A stretch of 14,830 nt of DNA from Planctomycetaceae bacterium (GTDB lineage: Bacteria; Planctomycetota; Planctomycetia; Planctomycetales; Planctomycetaceae): positions 1 through 14,830 of the forward strand of contig JALQWE010000042.1 in NCBI GenBank assembly GCA_023258825.1. The letters run 5' to 3'. Each line of letters starts with the position of its first letter. Position 1 is the stretch's first letter. Both the position numbers and the translations under genes were made by a program. The notes beneath the pieces were generated by a model. It ran no database searches and had not been told where the DNA came from. It saw only the letters and a program-made list of their open reading frames with translations. This document shows positions 1-6,531 of the stretch, piece after piece.

Positions 1-111
1 GTCCACCGTGGTGAACGCCGCGGCGACTTTGGTGCGGGCACCATCTGGGTTTTGCTCACCGCGGTAGTTCAGGCCACCACCTACGCGCCAAGTGGCTGCA
101 CCTGCGCCTGC
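1..111 (-). pseudogene. Fragment resembling the C-terminal part of a TonB-dependent (siderophore) receptor
   Basis: Reading leftwards from 111 to the window edge, the minus strand is open and encodes the phrase ATWRVGGGLNYRGEQNPDG, followed by ARTKVAAAFTTVD. From memory this resembles the C-terminal beta-barrel strands of TonB-dependent siderophore receptors: a W-x-V-G-G-G-x-N-Y-R-G strand, a PD-AR-T turn, then a strand starting F-T-T-V-D. Only about 37 codons are present. The frame is closed upstream by TGA at 112-114, so no N-terminal part of a receptor lies in the window and the rest would lie to the left. The stretch looks more GC-rich than what follows. It is either a decayed or rearranged gene end or foreign sequence joined at the contig edge. 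The family call rests on recall only. Confidence 0.4.
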
Positions 112-206
112 TCACGCAGGAAGCCCTGAAGGTCCGTCCAGGCCGACTGAATCGTGGGATTGTCGCTGCCTGTCAGGACAATAAGTCGGAGTTGGGAGTT
201 GTTCAT
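81..206 (-). pseudogene. Truncated N-terminal reading frame, possibly NAD-kinase-like
   Basis: A 41-codon minus-strand frame starts at ATG (204-206) with MNNSQLRLIVLTGSDNPTIQ and stops at TAG (81-83). It has the look of a real protein beginning: a short hydrophobic beta strand (LRLIVLTG), then an amphipathic helix (SAWTDLQGFLREQAQVQ). This pattern is reminiscent of the start of planctomycete NAD kinases, but the diagnostic GGDG motif would lie further on and is absent, so this is only a guess. It overlaps the receptor-like frame at 1-111 in a different frame, which suggests the gene is cut near positions 85-115. It would have been divergent from the dehydrogenase gene at 470. An alternative is that it is a chance frame. 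Confidence 0.25.
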
Positions 207-469
207 GCAGATTCTTCATGCCGGAAGGTGGTTCTGTTGTCGGCTGCAGCTGAAGCGACGCGGCAGACCAGAGCTTCACATTTTCTCCCAATCGCAGTCT
301 GTATGGAACCCGCAAGGGAATCCGAATTCCCAAAAATCCCCGGACAATGCTACACTCCAACTCAAGGTCGATCGTGAAATTGTCCCCGGTTAACCACCTT
401 TGGTTTTCGGGGCTCGGGTTGTGAATGCCCCACTGATTTTTCCAGATTCCCGACTGCACCTTTTAGCGA

Positions 470-1312
470 ATGGATTCCATGAGCCAGCTACCTTCTGTTC
501 TGACGATTCTCGTGACTGGTGCTTCAGCGGGAATTGGCCGGATCACCTGTCAGCGTTTGGCTTCGGGGAAGCATCGATTTGTTTTGGCAGCTCGATCAGC
601 GGACAAACTGACGGAACTGGCGTCCGAACTTGAGCGGGCAGGCTGCGAGGTGCTGGCTGTTCCGACAGACGTTTCTGACAGCCACGCGCTGACAAAGCTG
701 GTCGAAGCGTCGATTCAGCGATTTGGTCGCATTGACGTATTGATTAACAACGCCGGGATTGAGTGCTTTGCGGACTTTGACACCCTGACATTTGAAGAAA
801 TTCAGGCCACCGTGGCCACCAATCTGACAGGAGCGATCCTGCTGACTCGACTTGTCGTGCCCGTCATGAAGCAGCAGCGTTTCGGCCGCATCATCAACAT
901 GGCCTCAACCGCAGGCAAACACGGACCGGCCTTTGGAGCCGTTTACGGTGCAACGAAAGCCGGCCTGATTGCGTTCACGCAATCACTGCGAGGCGAACTG
1001 GGCCCCTGCGGCATCGGCGCCACGGCGATTTGTCCGGGTTTCGCGCGAGACGGGGGCATCTACGACGACATCGTACGAGCGACTGGCCGTCGAACTCCAC
1101 CACTACTGGGCGGCACGACCGCCTCAAAAGTGGCCCGCGCAGTTGAAAAGGCAATCCGGTCGAATCCACCGGAAATGATCTTGAACTTTCCCGCACTGCG
1201 CCCGGTGTTTCTGCTTCGGGATCTGCTGCCGCGCGTCGGAGAAAAAATCATCCTGGCCGCAACCCGCAAATTTCTGAAACGGGCAGCCGCTAGTCGAAAC
1301 GCTGGAAAGTGA
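470..1312 (+). CDS. Short-chain dehydrogenase/reductase (SDR), classical type
   Basis: A 280-residue NAD(P)-dependent oxidoreductase of the classical SDR family; substrate unknown. Visible motifs are the cofactor glycine motif TGASAGIG (residues 16-23), AARS after the second strand (39-43; an Arg here usually favours NADP), TDVSD (66-70), NNAG (93-96), catalytic Asn118, Ser146, and the Y-x-x-x-K pair Tyr159/Lys163 within VYGATKAG, followed by CPG (188-190). All catalytic residues are intact. The last ~50 residues (LNFPALRPVFLLRDLLPRVG onward) are hydrophobic and basic, as in SDRs that associate with the membrane. A TAG lies two codons before the ATG at 470, so this is the longest ATG start; a second ATG at 479 is equally possible and neither has a clear Shine-Dalgarno sequence. 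It converges on the pilin gene at 1529-1861 and has no evident link to the pilus. Confidence 0.9.
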   Translation: MDSMSQLPSVLTILVTGASAGIGRITCQRLASGKHRFVLAARSADKLTELASELERAGCEVLAVPTDVSDSHALTKLVEASIQRFGRIDVLINNAGIECFADFDTLTFEEIQATVATNLTGAILLTRLVVPVMKQQRFGRIINMASTAGKHGPAFGAVYGATKAGLIAFTQSLRGELGPCGIGATAICPGFARDGGIYDDIVRATGRRTPPLLGGTTASKVARAVEKAIRSNPPEMILNFPALRPVFLLRDLLPRVGEKIILAATRKFLKRAAASRNAGK

Positions 1313-1485
1313 TTCCCCACCATCAGTATTCGTCGGCCCACCAACGTTAATGTGCAGCCGAAAGAGCATTTCTGGGGATAAATCGAAGAGGAGTTAATTC
1401 TCTGCCTCGATGCAAAAGGCCCTGATTCACGCGATCGGACGAAGGCGAACCAAACTACGGTTACCCGTGGAAGCCACTGAATGCC

Positions 1486-1502
1486 AGTGAAACGTCTTCA
1501 CT
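1486..1502. terminator. Weak hairpin between convergent genes
   Basis: A perfect 6-bp inverted repeat, AGTGAA-ACGTC-TTCACT, lies 27 bases beyond the stop of the minus-strand pilin (1529) and about 170 bases after the dehydrogenase stop. No T run follows on either strand, so it is only a weak candidate for a shared 3' end. Confidence 0.25.
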
Positions 1503-1528
1503 AGCCCACATCCCGCTGACAAAATGGT

Positions 1529-1861
1529 TTACTCAACATCACCAGCGTTTGCCACGAGAATGCCATTTGCCTCTGTTCCCTGCGGCGTCTGATCATCCAC
1601 CTCATCTTCGTAGATGCTGCCTGCAGTCTCTATGTCGCTTCCCACGTTGTCGCTGGACACACTGGTGTACGCATAATCCTGGCTCAGCTCCGCTACCGCC
1701 CCGGAAAAGTCACCCAGTTCCTGAACCACCGCGTTGCGAACCTCTGCCAACCCAACGATTGAACCCAGAACGCCGATCGTTCCAAGAAGAAGGCTCTCGG
1801 AAGAGACGATGAAACCAGATTCACTGCTAAGGAACTGGCGCAGCAAATGGGGAATTTGCAT
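1529..1861 (-). CDS. Long Flp-like pilin, paralogue 1
   Basis: A 110-residue relative of Flp pilins. A short leader ends at Gly16, the predicted prepilin-peptidase site; then comes FIVSSE with Glu22, a hydrophobic helix (about residues 23-40), and the Flp-like stretch VGLAEVRNAVVQELGD (about 36-51). A further ~60 residues, absent from canonical Flp, contain LSQDYAYTSVSS and end with ANGILVANAGDVE. Paralogues at 2062-2388, 3125-3445 and 13046-13369 share this architecture. The Glu sits at +6 after Gly, not at +5 as in the Flp at 5342-5530. This copy has a more acidic, longer linker before the C-terminal module (EDEVDDQTPQGTE). The ATG at 1861 has no clear Shine-Dalgarno site and I found no convincing -24/-12 promoter for it. 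Expected to be a secreted pilus subunit or minor pilin. Confidence 0.8.
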   Translation of the reverse strand: MQIPHLLRQFLSSESGFIVSSESLLLGTIGVLGSIVGLAEVRNAVVQELGDFSGAVAELSQDYAYTSVSSDNVGSDIETAGSIYEDEVDDQTPQGTEANGILVANAGDVE

Positions 1862-1996
1862 GGCAACGCTTTCAAGTCAATTATTTATTCTATGAACACA
1901 CCTCCACGCCTCCGGCGGAAAAAACGCTCCTGACAACTCCGGGCCATCTCCAGACCCGCTCCCCCAATGTCAACATGACCATTGAAAGACCAAAGA

Positions 1997-2028
1997 TCAC
2001 CATGGATCGAATCCTCGATCCATGGTGA
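1997..2028 (-). terminator. Perfect 14-bp stem-loop downstream of pilin paralogue 2
   Basis: TCACCATGGATCGA, loop ATCC, then the exact reverse complement TCGATCCATGGTGA. It lies 34 bases after the stop of the pilin at 2062-2388 and before the pilin at 1529-1861. On the minus strand the stem is followed by ATCTTTGGTCTTTC, moderately T-rich. It most likely forms the 3' end of the paralogue-2 transcript, as a terminator or stabilising hairpin. The repeat is symmetrical, so a protein-binding palindrome remains possible. Confidence 0.6.
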
Positions 2029-2061
2029 CGATAGCAACAACCTGCTCAAACTGAGAGGCAA

Positions 2062-2388
2062 TTACTCGAATGATGCAGCAGACGTGACAGACACGCCGTT
2101 GGCAACAACAGCAACCAACTGCTGTGTATCAACTGCGTCTGCGTAGACCGAGCCGGAAGTCTGAATGTCAGTACCGACGTTTGCGCTAGACACGGAGGTG
2201 AATGCGTAGTCCTGGCTCAGGAACGCAACTGCCTGAGAGAAGTCGCCCAGTTCCTGTGCGACTGCATTACGAACGTTGGCCAAGCCAACGATCAGACCCA
2301 ACACTGCGATCGTACCGATCAGCAGTGCTTCCGTTGACAGCAGGAAGCCTTCTTCGCCACGAACGAATCCCAAAATCATCTTCTTCAT
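2062..2388 (-). CDS. Long Flp-like pilin, paralogue 2
   Basis: A 108-residue Flp-like prepilin. The leader MKKMILGFVRGEEG ends at Gly14 (predicted cleavage site), followed by FLLSTE with Glu20, a hydrophobic helix (ALLIGTIAVLGLIVGLA), then VRNAVAQELGDFSQAVA, LSQDYAFTSVSS and a variable region, ending in ANGVSVTSAASFE. It is closest to paralogue 3 (3125-3445), sharing nearly the whole block from FLLSTEALL through SQDYA, so the two look like a fairly recent duplication. GGAG lies about 11 bases before the ATG at 2388. A near-consensus sigma-54 promoter lies at 2488-2503, giving a leader of about 90 nt, and a strong hairpin follows the gene, so this is probably a single-gene transcript. A dominant pilus subunit is a reasonable guess but unproven. 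Confidence 0.85.
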   Translation of the reverse strand: MKKMILGFVRGEEGFLLSTEALLIGTIAVLGLIVGLANVRNAVAQELGDFSQAVAFLSQDYAFTSVSSANVGTDIQTSGSVYADAVDTQQLVAVVANGVSVTSAASFE

Positions 2389-2487
2389 TGTTCAAACTCC
2401 AGACAAAGATCGAACGAACACAAACACTGGCAACATAATTCACGGGTAGCTTTGCCAGAACAACCACCCATCACAATACGGTTGATT

Positions 2488-2503
2488 TGCACTTATCGTG
2501 CCA
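2488..2503 (-). promoter_or_regulatory. Sigma-54 (-24/-12) promoter for pilin paralogue 2
   Basis: The minus strand reads TGGCACGATAAGTGCA. Against the sigma-54 consensus TGGCACG-N4-TTGCA, all positions match except one T of the -12 box (GTGCA for TTGCA), and the GG and GC dinucleotides have the required 10-base spacing. The start point would fall near 2477, about 90 bases before the pilin ATG at 2388. A sigma-54 activator is encoded at the right end of the window. This is the strongest regulatory site I see. Confidence 0.8.
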
Positions 2504-3093
2504 GAGTGGGCAATTCCCTGAACGAATACAAACCCGGGCCTCAGTGGGCAAAAATTCAAGTGAAAAATCCACGAATGGCGACCGATAGGTGCTCACGATT
2601 TACAAATTGTTCAGCAGGTCCGGCGTCGAGTGTCCTGTGGGTGGGGCGCTGTGCCGGGCGCGGGGCGCTAGGTGGGTTCTCTGTTTAAAAAAAGTGTACG
2701 GCAATCGTCCGAACTCGGTTTCCCCAAACCGGCTGACGACGCGCGTCTCCCACAATCAAACATCGAATTGCATCTCTGCTGACGTCCTCCCGTTGAACTC
2801 ACACCTCAAGCCGCCGATTTCCTTCTCATGGCGATCTCAATACACAGTATCGACACCGTCATGTATCACCGAAATCCCCCGAGAAGAGGTCAACTCCATC
2901 TTTGCCCCGGTAACCTCAGTTTGCGGTGGGTCGTGGCAACAATGAGGGCCAAACACAGGTCCGTGCTCCACGGCTGCCTTTCCACCGACTGTCACTCGCA
3001 ACATCACGAGGAAATTCTGCCTTCGATGTGACCTTCGCCTTCTCAAAACAAAGCTAACCAAAGCCAGCCGCGAGTCAGCAAACGCCTACGCCG

Positions 3094-3124
3094 CCCAGTA
3101 CTCCCCCCGGTGGCCACCACTGGG
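3094..3124 (-). terminator. Compound hairpin right after pilin paralogue 3
   Basis: Arms CCCAGT (3094-3099) and ACTGGG (3119-3124) enclose the perfect palindrome GGTGGCCACC (3109-3118). The structure abuts the stop codon of the pilin gene (3125-3127). No T tract follows on the minus strand, so it may be a stabilising or processing structure and not an intrinsic terminator. Confidence 0.35.
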
Positions 3125-3445
3125 TCACTCCGTGCCCGCTCCCGTCGACACTGAGATGCCATTGGCGAGTGTCGTCGTCTGCGTATCGACATCGTCCGCA
3201 TAGACCGAACCGGCGGTTTGAATGCTCGCTCCGCCATTGGTACTGGTCACTGAGGTGTAGGCGTAATCCTGACTCAGAAACGCGACGGCCTGAGAAAAGT
3301 CGCCCAGTTCCTGCACGACCGCATTTCGAACCTCAGCCAGCCCAACAATCAATCCCAGCACGGCAATCGTTCCCACCAACAGAGCCTCCGTGGATAGCAG
3401 GAAGCCCGCCTCTCCACGCAGAAAACTCCACAAATACTTCTTCAT
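3125..3445 (-). CDS. Long Flp-like pilin, paralogue 3
   Basis: A 106-residue Flp-like prepilin. The ATG at 3443-3445 is chosen because it gives MKKYLWSFLRGEAG, a leader of the same length as paralogue 2; an open frame continues 58 codons upstream but that part has no pilin character. Predicted cleavage is after Gly14; FLLSTE follows with Glu20, then a hydrophobic helix, VRNAVVQELGDFSQAVA and LSQDYAYTSVTS, ending in ANGISVSTGAGTE. It is nearly identical to paralogue 2 across the N-terminal 60 residues, while the region between about residues 68 and 92 has diverged (TNGGASIQ; DTQTTT). No sigma-54 site with correct spacing was found upstream. A probable hairpin follows the stop directly. Confidence 0.85.
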   Translation of the reverse strand: MKKYLWSFLRGEAGFLLSTEALLVGTIAVLGLIVGLAEVRNAVVQELGDFSQAVAFLSQDYAYTSVTSTNGGASIQTAGSVYADDVDTQTTTLANGISVSTGAGTE

Positions 3446-4768
3446 GAGCTTCTGACTTTCATTCCTTACAGAATCTGGAAAAGAATTTGTGTGATGGTTG
3501 CTCCAGACTTCCAACCATCTCAGCCCACTGTTGATTTCACACGCATGCAGTAAATTGAAGTCATCTGTCGTCCAGAAGACCTTCCTAACCGGACAACGAA
3601 CGCTGTTTGCTGTTGGCAATCAGAACTCTGGCAGCTCAATGTCCGCGATCCTGTTTCCCCTACGGCAATCATCAGAAAATCAACCGCCATAAATCCGGAT
3701 TGGCCCGTCAGGCGAGTTGATTCCCTCAACCAACTGCACCTCCTGCTCATCCCCATCCCTTTGATTCCCGGTACCGCTGAACACGCCTCCTCAAATTGCC
3801 TCATCGATCCAGCCAGCAACCCGGCAATGTTTCAGATGCGGTCCGCCCCGCCTCTCGCCACCAGAAGACGACAAAACGCGGAATGTGTGTCCGCCTGAAA
3901 ACTGTTCCCCCATCCACGAAACAGTCTTGCCGATTCAAGTCATTCTTCAGGTGTTCCATCCACCTTCACGGACTTCCATGGCCTTCCAGCCACATCCGCC
4001 CCGGAACGACAAGGGTGATCTCTGACATCTCGCGGTTCCCCGGACCCATGAGAATCATCAGATGAAGTCAACCTCTGATTATCTGCAACTGAACAACCCT
4101 GTTAAACACCCGTAGAATACGACCACCCAATGAAGCTATGTCACCGATTCAGCAAGAGCCAATGCTTCACTAGTTCGTTGGTCTGTCATGCTGTCAGCGA
4201 CCCACAATTATTCGGGTTGCAGCGATGTGTTGCCTGCGGGCATCGTGATGGAGCAATTGACGACGGAATGTTCGGGAGTCCGGCGGGGGCGTCTGACGCA
4301 CACCCACAGCTCGCGCAGGCCCATAATCACTCGGTCGCCAGATCACATCCCTGGCCCGCACTGTGACACGCTGCGCGGATAAGCTCAGGGCCCAGTGGAT
4401 TCCGTAGCGTTACGAAATTCCGCCGCTGAGCGGAGCGGGATCGTGGCCCTCACTGATCGGCCCCGCGAACTTGCCCCACCGACGAAGTCTGCTCCGTGGT
4501 TAATCCCGACTGCTCAAATCCCGTTTTATTACCAACGTGGATCAAGCGTGCCGCACAGGCAGCACAAGGAGTCACAGACAGGAAAACAGCATGGACCGCG
4601 ATCCGTCCTGATCATGGAGCAGCAAAGTACAGACCTGCTCGGACACGCCCCGTATTACACCAGTTGCGTGATCACGCAGGCGGCAAGTCGTCAGCGTCCT
4701 GAATATCATTGACATCGCTGGTGTATGAGGGAAAGAACGAGGCATTCATATGCCTGCGACGTTGTGAC
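3446..4768. other. 1.3-kb region without a recognisable gene
   Basis: Between pilin paralogue 3 and the TadE-like gene I see no supported protein-coding gene on either strand; open frames here are short and their translations are rich in His, Pro, Ser and Arg, as expected of shadows. No trace of another pilin could be recognised. It holds the hairpin at 4740-4755 and presumably the promoter of paralogue 3. A structured RNA or decayed genes cannot be excluded. Confidence 0.5.
4740..4755 (-). terminator. Probable terminator of the tad operon
   Basis: AGGCAT-TCAT-ATGCCT, a perfect 6-bp stem with a 4-base loop, starts about 14 bases beyond the TAG stop of the TadE-like gene (4769). On the minus strand it is followed by CGTTCTTTCCCTC, a pyrimidine-rich tail. 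Position and tail suggest the 3' end of the tadA-to-tadE2 transcript, though the stem is short. Confidence 0.4.
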
Positions 4769-5320
4769 CTACGTCTTCCATCCCGCAGCCATGACCTGCA
4801 GCGATCGACTGGACATTGGGAGACCGAAGCTAGCCAGCAACTCCGGAATCGAGGTCGACGCAAAGGGGACGGTCACCTGCACCGTGATGTACGTGGTGTG
4901 ATCCACAATACTCACGGTGGTCCCAGCCGATGAAACGCCGTGCGCGGCAAGCACAGCAAACACGGTGGCTTCGGTGTCCAGCTGCTGTGAAGTGGCAAAA
5001 ACACTGCGAGCGGCTGTCCGCGCTCCTTCGCTGGCCGCCGCTGTGACTCCCTGGTGAGTCATCATCAGAATGGACCACTGCAGAATTGCCAACGTGAGAA
5101 TCACCAGAAGAGTCGTCACAACAATCGCTTCGAGGACAATGACGCCAGCCCGGGATTTCCCGATGGTCGTCAACGCACTGTCTCGACGCCTGGAAGGCGG
5201 AGATAGCTTTCGATGAGTTACTTTGGCCAGGGAATTCAACACCTGCAGGATTTCCAACAACAGTAGACAGGAATTCTTCACATGGAAGCGAATCTGCTCA
5301 CCTGAACGCTTCGCAGGCAA
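4769..5320 (-). CDS. TadE-like pseudopilin (second copy)
   Basis: The core reads RAG-VIVLEAIVVTTLLVILTLA: a prepilin-type site after Gly59 with Glu at +5, then a hydrophobic helix to about residue 82, then LQWSILMMTHQGVTAAASEGARTAA, typical of TadE, and a beta-rich C-terminal half (HTTYITVQVTVPFASTSIPE). TadE proteins are Tad components processed by the prepilin peptidase and needed for pilus formation in other species. The start is uncertain: no in-frame ATG precedes the Gly. The longest frame opens at TTG 5320, which would give a 59-residue leader; GTG 5281, GTG 5242 or TTG 5173 are alternatives. TTG 5173 gives a leader of about ten residues, normal for this family, but has no clear ribosome site. 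The gene begins 21 bases or more after the flp stop, so it is the probable last gene of the operon. Confidence 0.75.
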   Translation of the reverse strand: MPAKRSGEQIRFHVKNSCLLLLEILQVLNSLAKVTHRKLSPPSRRRDSALTTIGKSRAGVIVLEAIVVTTLLVILTLAILQWSILMMTHQGVTAAASEGARTAARSVFATSQQLDTEATVFAVLAAHGVSSAGTTVSIVDHTTYITVQVTVPFASTSIPELLASFGLPMSSRSLQVMAAGWKT

Positions 5321-5341
5321 TCGCTCAATCTATGCCACTGC

Positions 5342-5530
5342 TCACACGATCGCATTGATTGCGGCGGCGACATCGTCCAATTCCTGAACGAGCGCATTGC
5401 GGACAGCAGCCAACCCGACCAGCACTCCAATACCTACCAGAGTTACCAGAAGCAGGTACTCCACTGTGACGGCTCCCGCACGTTCAGCAGTCGCCAGTTT
5501 TCCCGATTGAAGGCTTGCCTGTTTTTTCAT
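5342..5530 (-). CDS. flp: Flp-type pilin, canonical small form
   Basis: A 62-residue prepilin with the standard Flp arrangement: a 19-residue leader (MKKQASLQSGKLATAERAG), the cleavage site Gly19, then AVTVEY with Glu24-Tyr25 at +5/+6, a hydrophobic helix (LLLVTLVGIGVLVGLA) and a short tail (VRNALVQELDDVAAAI). The processed protein would be 43 residues, normal for Flp. The ATG at 5528-5530 is chosen over an upstream start (5593) because it gives a proper leader. It lies between the TadG-like gene and the second TadE-like gene within the tad operon. Apart from the single residue of spacing before Glu, it aligns with the long pilins without a gap from Glu through VGL..VRNA. It may be the main pilin or a minor one, given four longer paralogues. 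Confidence 0.9.
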   Translation of the reverse strand: MKKQASLQSGKLATAERAGAVTVEYLLLVTLVGIGVLVGLAAVRNALVQELDDVAAAINAIV

Positions 5531-5584
5531 GATCCGACTTTCTGTTTTTCTTCCCGCAGCGAGGGGCTGCTGATGTGAACTGGC

Positions 5585-5619
5585 GTCCCGCATCCTTGAA
5601 ATCTTTTTTGAGGCGGGAC
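5585..5619 (-). other. Stem-loop in the tadG-flp spacer
   Basis: Arms GTCCCGC (5585-5591) and GCGGGAC (5613-5619) flank a 21-base A/T-rich loop. It sits between the TadG-like stop (5634) and the flp start (5530). Such a hairpin could be an mRNA processing or stability element that raises flp levels relative to upstream genes; this is inference. Confidence 0.35.
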
Positions 5620-5633
5620 CCTGATCTGAATTT

Positions 5634-6251
5634 TTATGGACAGCTGATTGAACTCACACTCACCAGCCTGCTGCGTGCGGGTGTTGCGGCGGCGTCCCAC
5701 ACCGCCACTGCTCGGGCTTTCACGGTCCGTGTTGCCGAAGTAAAAGGACTGGTCAGGCTTACGCTGAACTGCACAAGGCACGCCCTTCGCGAACTTGTTG
5801 CCGGAACTGTGCCAGCGTTGAGTATTCTGGTCGATGAATCAAAATCCCCCAGCAGAATCAACGTGTTCACAGCAGGCAGAATCGAAGGACAGCCAGCGTT
5901 GTTGTTCACGGCCGCCGCGTTATTGCTGGCAGCCAGTCCTGCATCCAGCGCCAGAAGTTGGGTTGAAGAACCATCAAGAAGGCTGCCGGTTACGATCGTC
6001 TTCGCTCGCGTCTTTGCTGTGGTTCTGGATGTCGCATCGTCTGTCGCAGCCAGTCCCCAGGACCGGGCTGCCGCCAGCGCTGCACTTTCCGCTACGTCTT
6101 TGGCCTCGGATCGGCACAGGTTCAGCCAACCTGTCTCCAGAACGAGTGACATCGCGGCGACGATCATCGCTGCACTGCCGATCAGCCAGATGACACCAAT
6201 CCCCGATCGCAAACCAGGGCGAGCCGAGTTTTGCAATGCAGACCGACGCAT
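5634..6251 (-). CDS. TadG-like pilus assembly protein
   Basis: A 205-residue protein with one N-terminal membrane helix (about residues 17-38, GIGVIWLIGSAAMIVAAMSL) followed by ETGWLNLCRSEAKDVAESAALAAARSW, the usual TadG N-terminal sequence (a V-D-x-G/E-T-G region, then Q/E-AADAAAL-AGA). The rest is extracytoplasmic, rich in Ala, Ser, Thr and Asn. It is shorter than classical TadG (often over 400 residues) and no von Willebrand A domain is visible, so it is better called TadG-like. The start at 6249-6251 is supported by AAGGAAGG about 6-7 bases upstream; a longer frame to 6326 is not needed. It is followed by flp with a 103-base spacer. An intragenic sigma-54-like site lies at 5799-5814. Confidence 0.75.
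   Translation of the reverse strand: MRRSALQNSARPGLRSGIGVIWLIGSAAMIVAAMSLVLETGWLNLCRSEAKDVAESAALAAARSWGLAATDDATSRTTAKTRAKTIVTGSLLDGSSTQLLALDAGLAASNNAAAVNNNAGCPSILPAVNTLILLGDFDSSTRILNAGTVPATSSRRACLVQFSVSLTSPFTSATRTVKARAVAVWDAAATPARSRLVSVSSISCP
5799..5814 (-). promoter_or_regulatory. Possible intragenic sigma-54 promoter ahead of flp
   Basis: The minus strand reads TGGCACAGTTCCGGCA: a perfect TGGCAC -24 box and GC with correct spacing, but the -12 box is CGGCA where TTGCA is expected. It lies inside the TadG-like gene, about 260 bases before flp. It could add flp transcription on top of operon read-through, or be a chance match. Confidence 0.3.
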
Positions 6252-6283
6252 GAGCTGACCTTCCTTACGATTTTTCCTGAAGC

Positions 6284-6430
6284 CTAATGGCAGGAGTCTA
6301 CGTCGCAGACAGAGAAAACCTGACAATTCCCAGTTGAAAAACTCAGATCTTTCAGAAATCCCGTCTCGACCTGTGGGAGTTTCTGTACCACCTGGAAAAT
6401 CGCGAGTGCTCTGGAGAACAATCGTGTCAT
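6284..6430 (-). CDS. Possible small hypothetical protein between tadE and tadG
   Basis: A 48-codon frame starting MTRLFSRALAIFQVV and ending in CDVDSCH-TAG. The ATG at 6428-6430 is preceded by AAAAGGATGAA, a good ribosome site, and the frame lies neatly between the tadE stop (6532) and the TadG-like start (6251). The open frame extends upstream to 6499 with other ATGs. I recognise no family, membrane helix or pilin motif. It may equally be an untranslated spacer. Confidence 0.25.
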   Translation of the reverse strand: MTRLFSRALAIFQVVQKLPQVETGFLKDLSFSTGNCQVFSVCDVDSCH

Positions 6431-6531
6431 TTCATCCTTTTTCATTCGCATCTGCTTCATTAAACATCCTGTTCCCCATGATTGCAGTTTTCGTTCCATA
6501 GGCGGAACAGTTTATCCGTTGCCATCCGAAA

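Larger units (their letters stand above)
2389..3124. other. Spacer between pilin paralogues 2 and 3
   Basis: This 736-base stretch has no convincing gene; the open frames in it have no recognisable protein features. It holds the sigma-54 promoter at 2488-2503 and, at its right end, the hairpin after pilin 3. A GC-rich patch near 2640-2685 repeats GGGGCGCT twice (near 2644 and 2663) and is followed by TTTAAAAAAA; no clear function. Confidence 0.5.

Noticed and set aside
112..459. 115-codon minus-strand open frame left of the dehydrogenase
   Set aside because: Its end runs out of frame over the better-looking start at 206, the composition is erratic and no family is recognisable; probably a chance frame.
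2589..2945. Plus-strand open frame of 118 codons between pilins 2 and 3
   Set aside because: It has no domain, signal or plausible ribosome site, and its composition is typical of non-coding sequence.
5575..6258. Long plus-strand open frame of 227 codons
   Set aside because: It is antisense to the TadG-like gene, which has the membrane helix, TadG-type motif and ribosome site; the plus frame has none.
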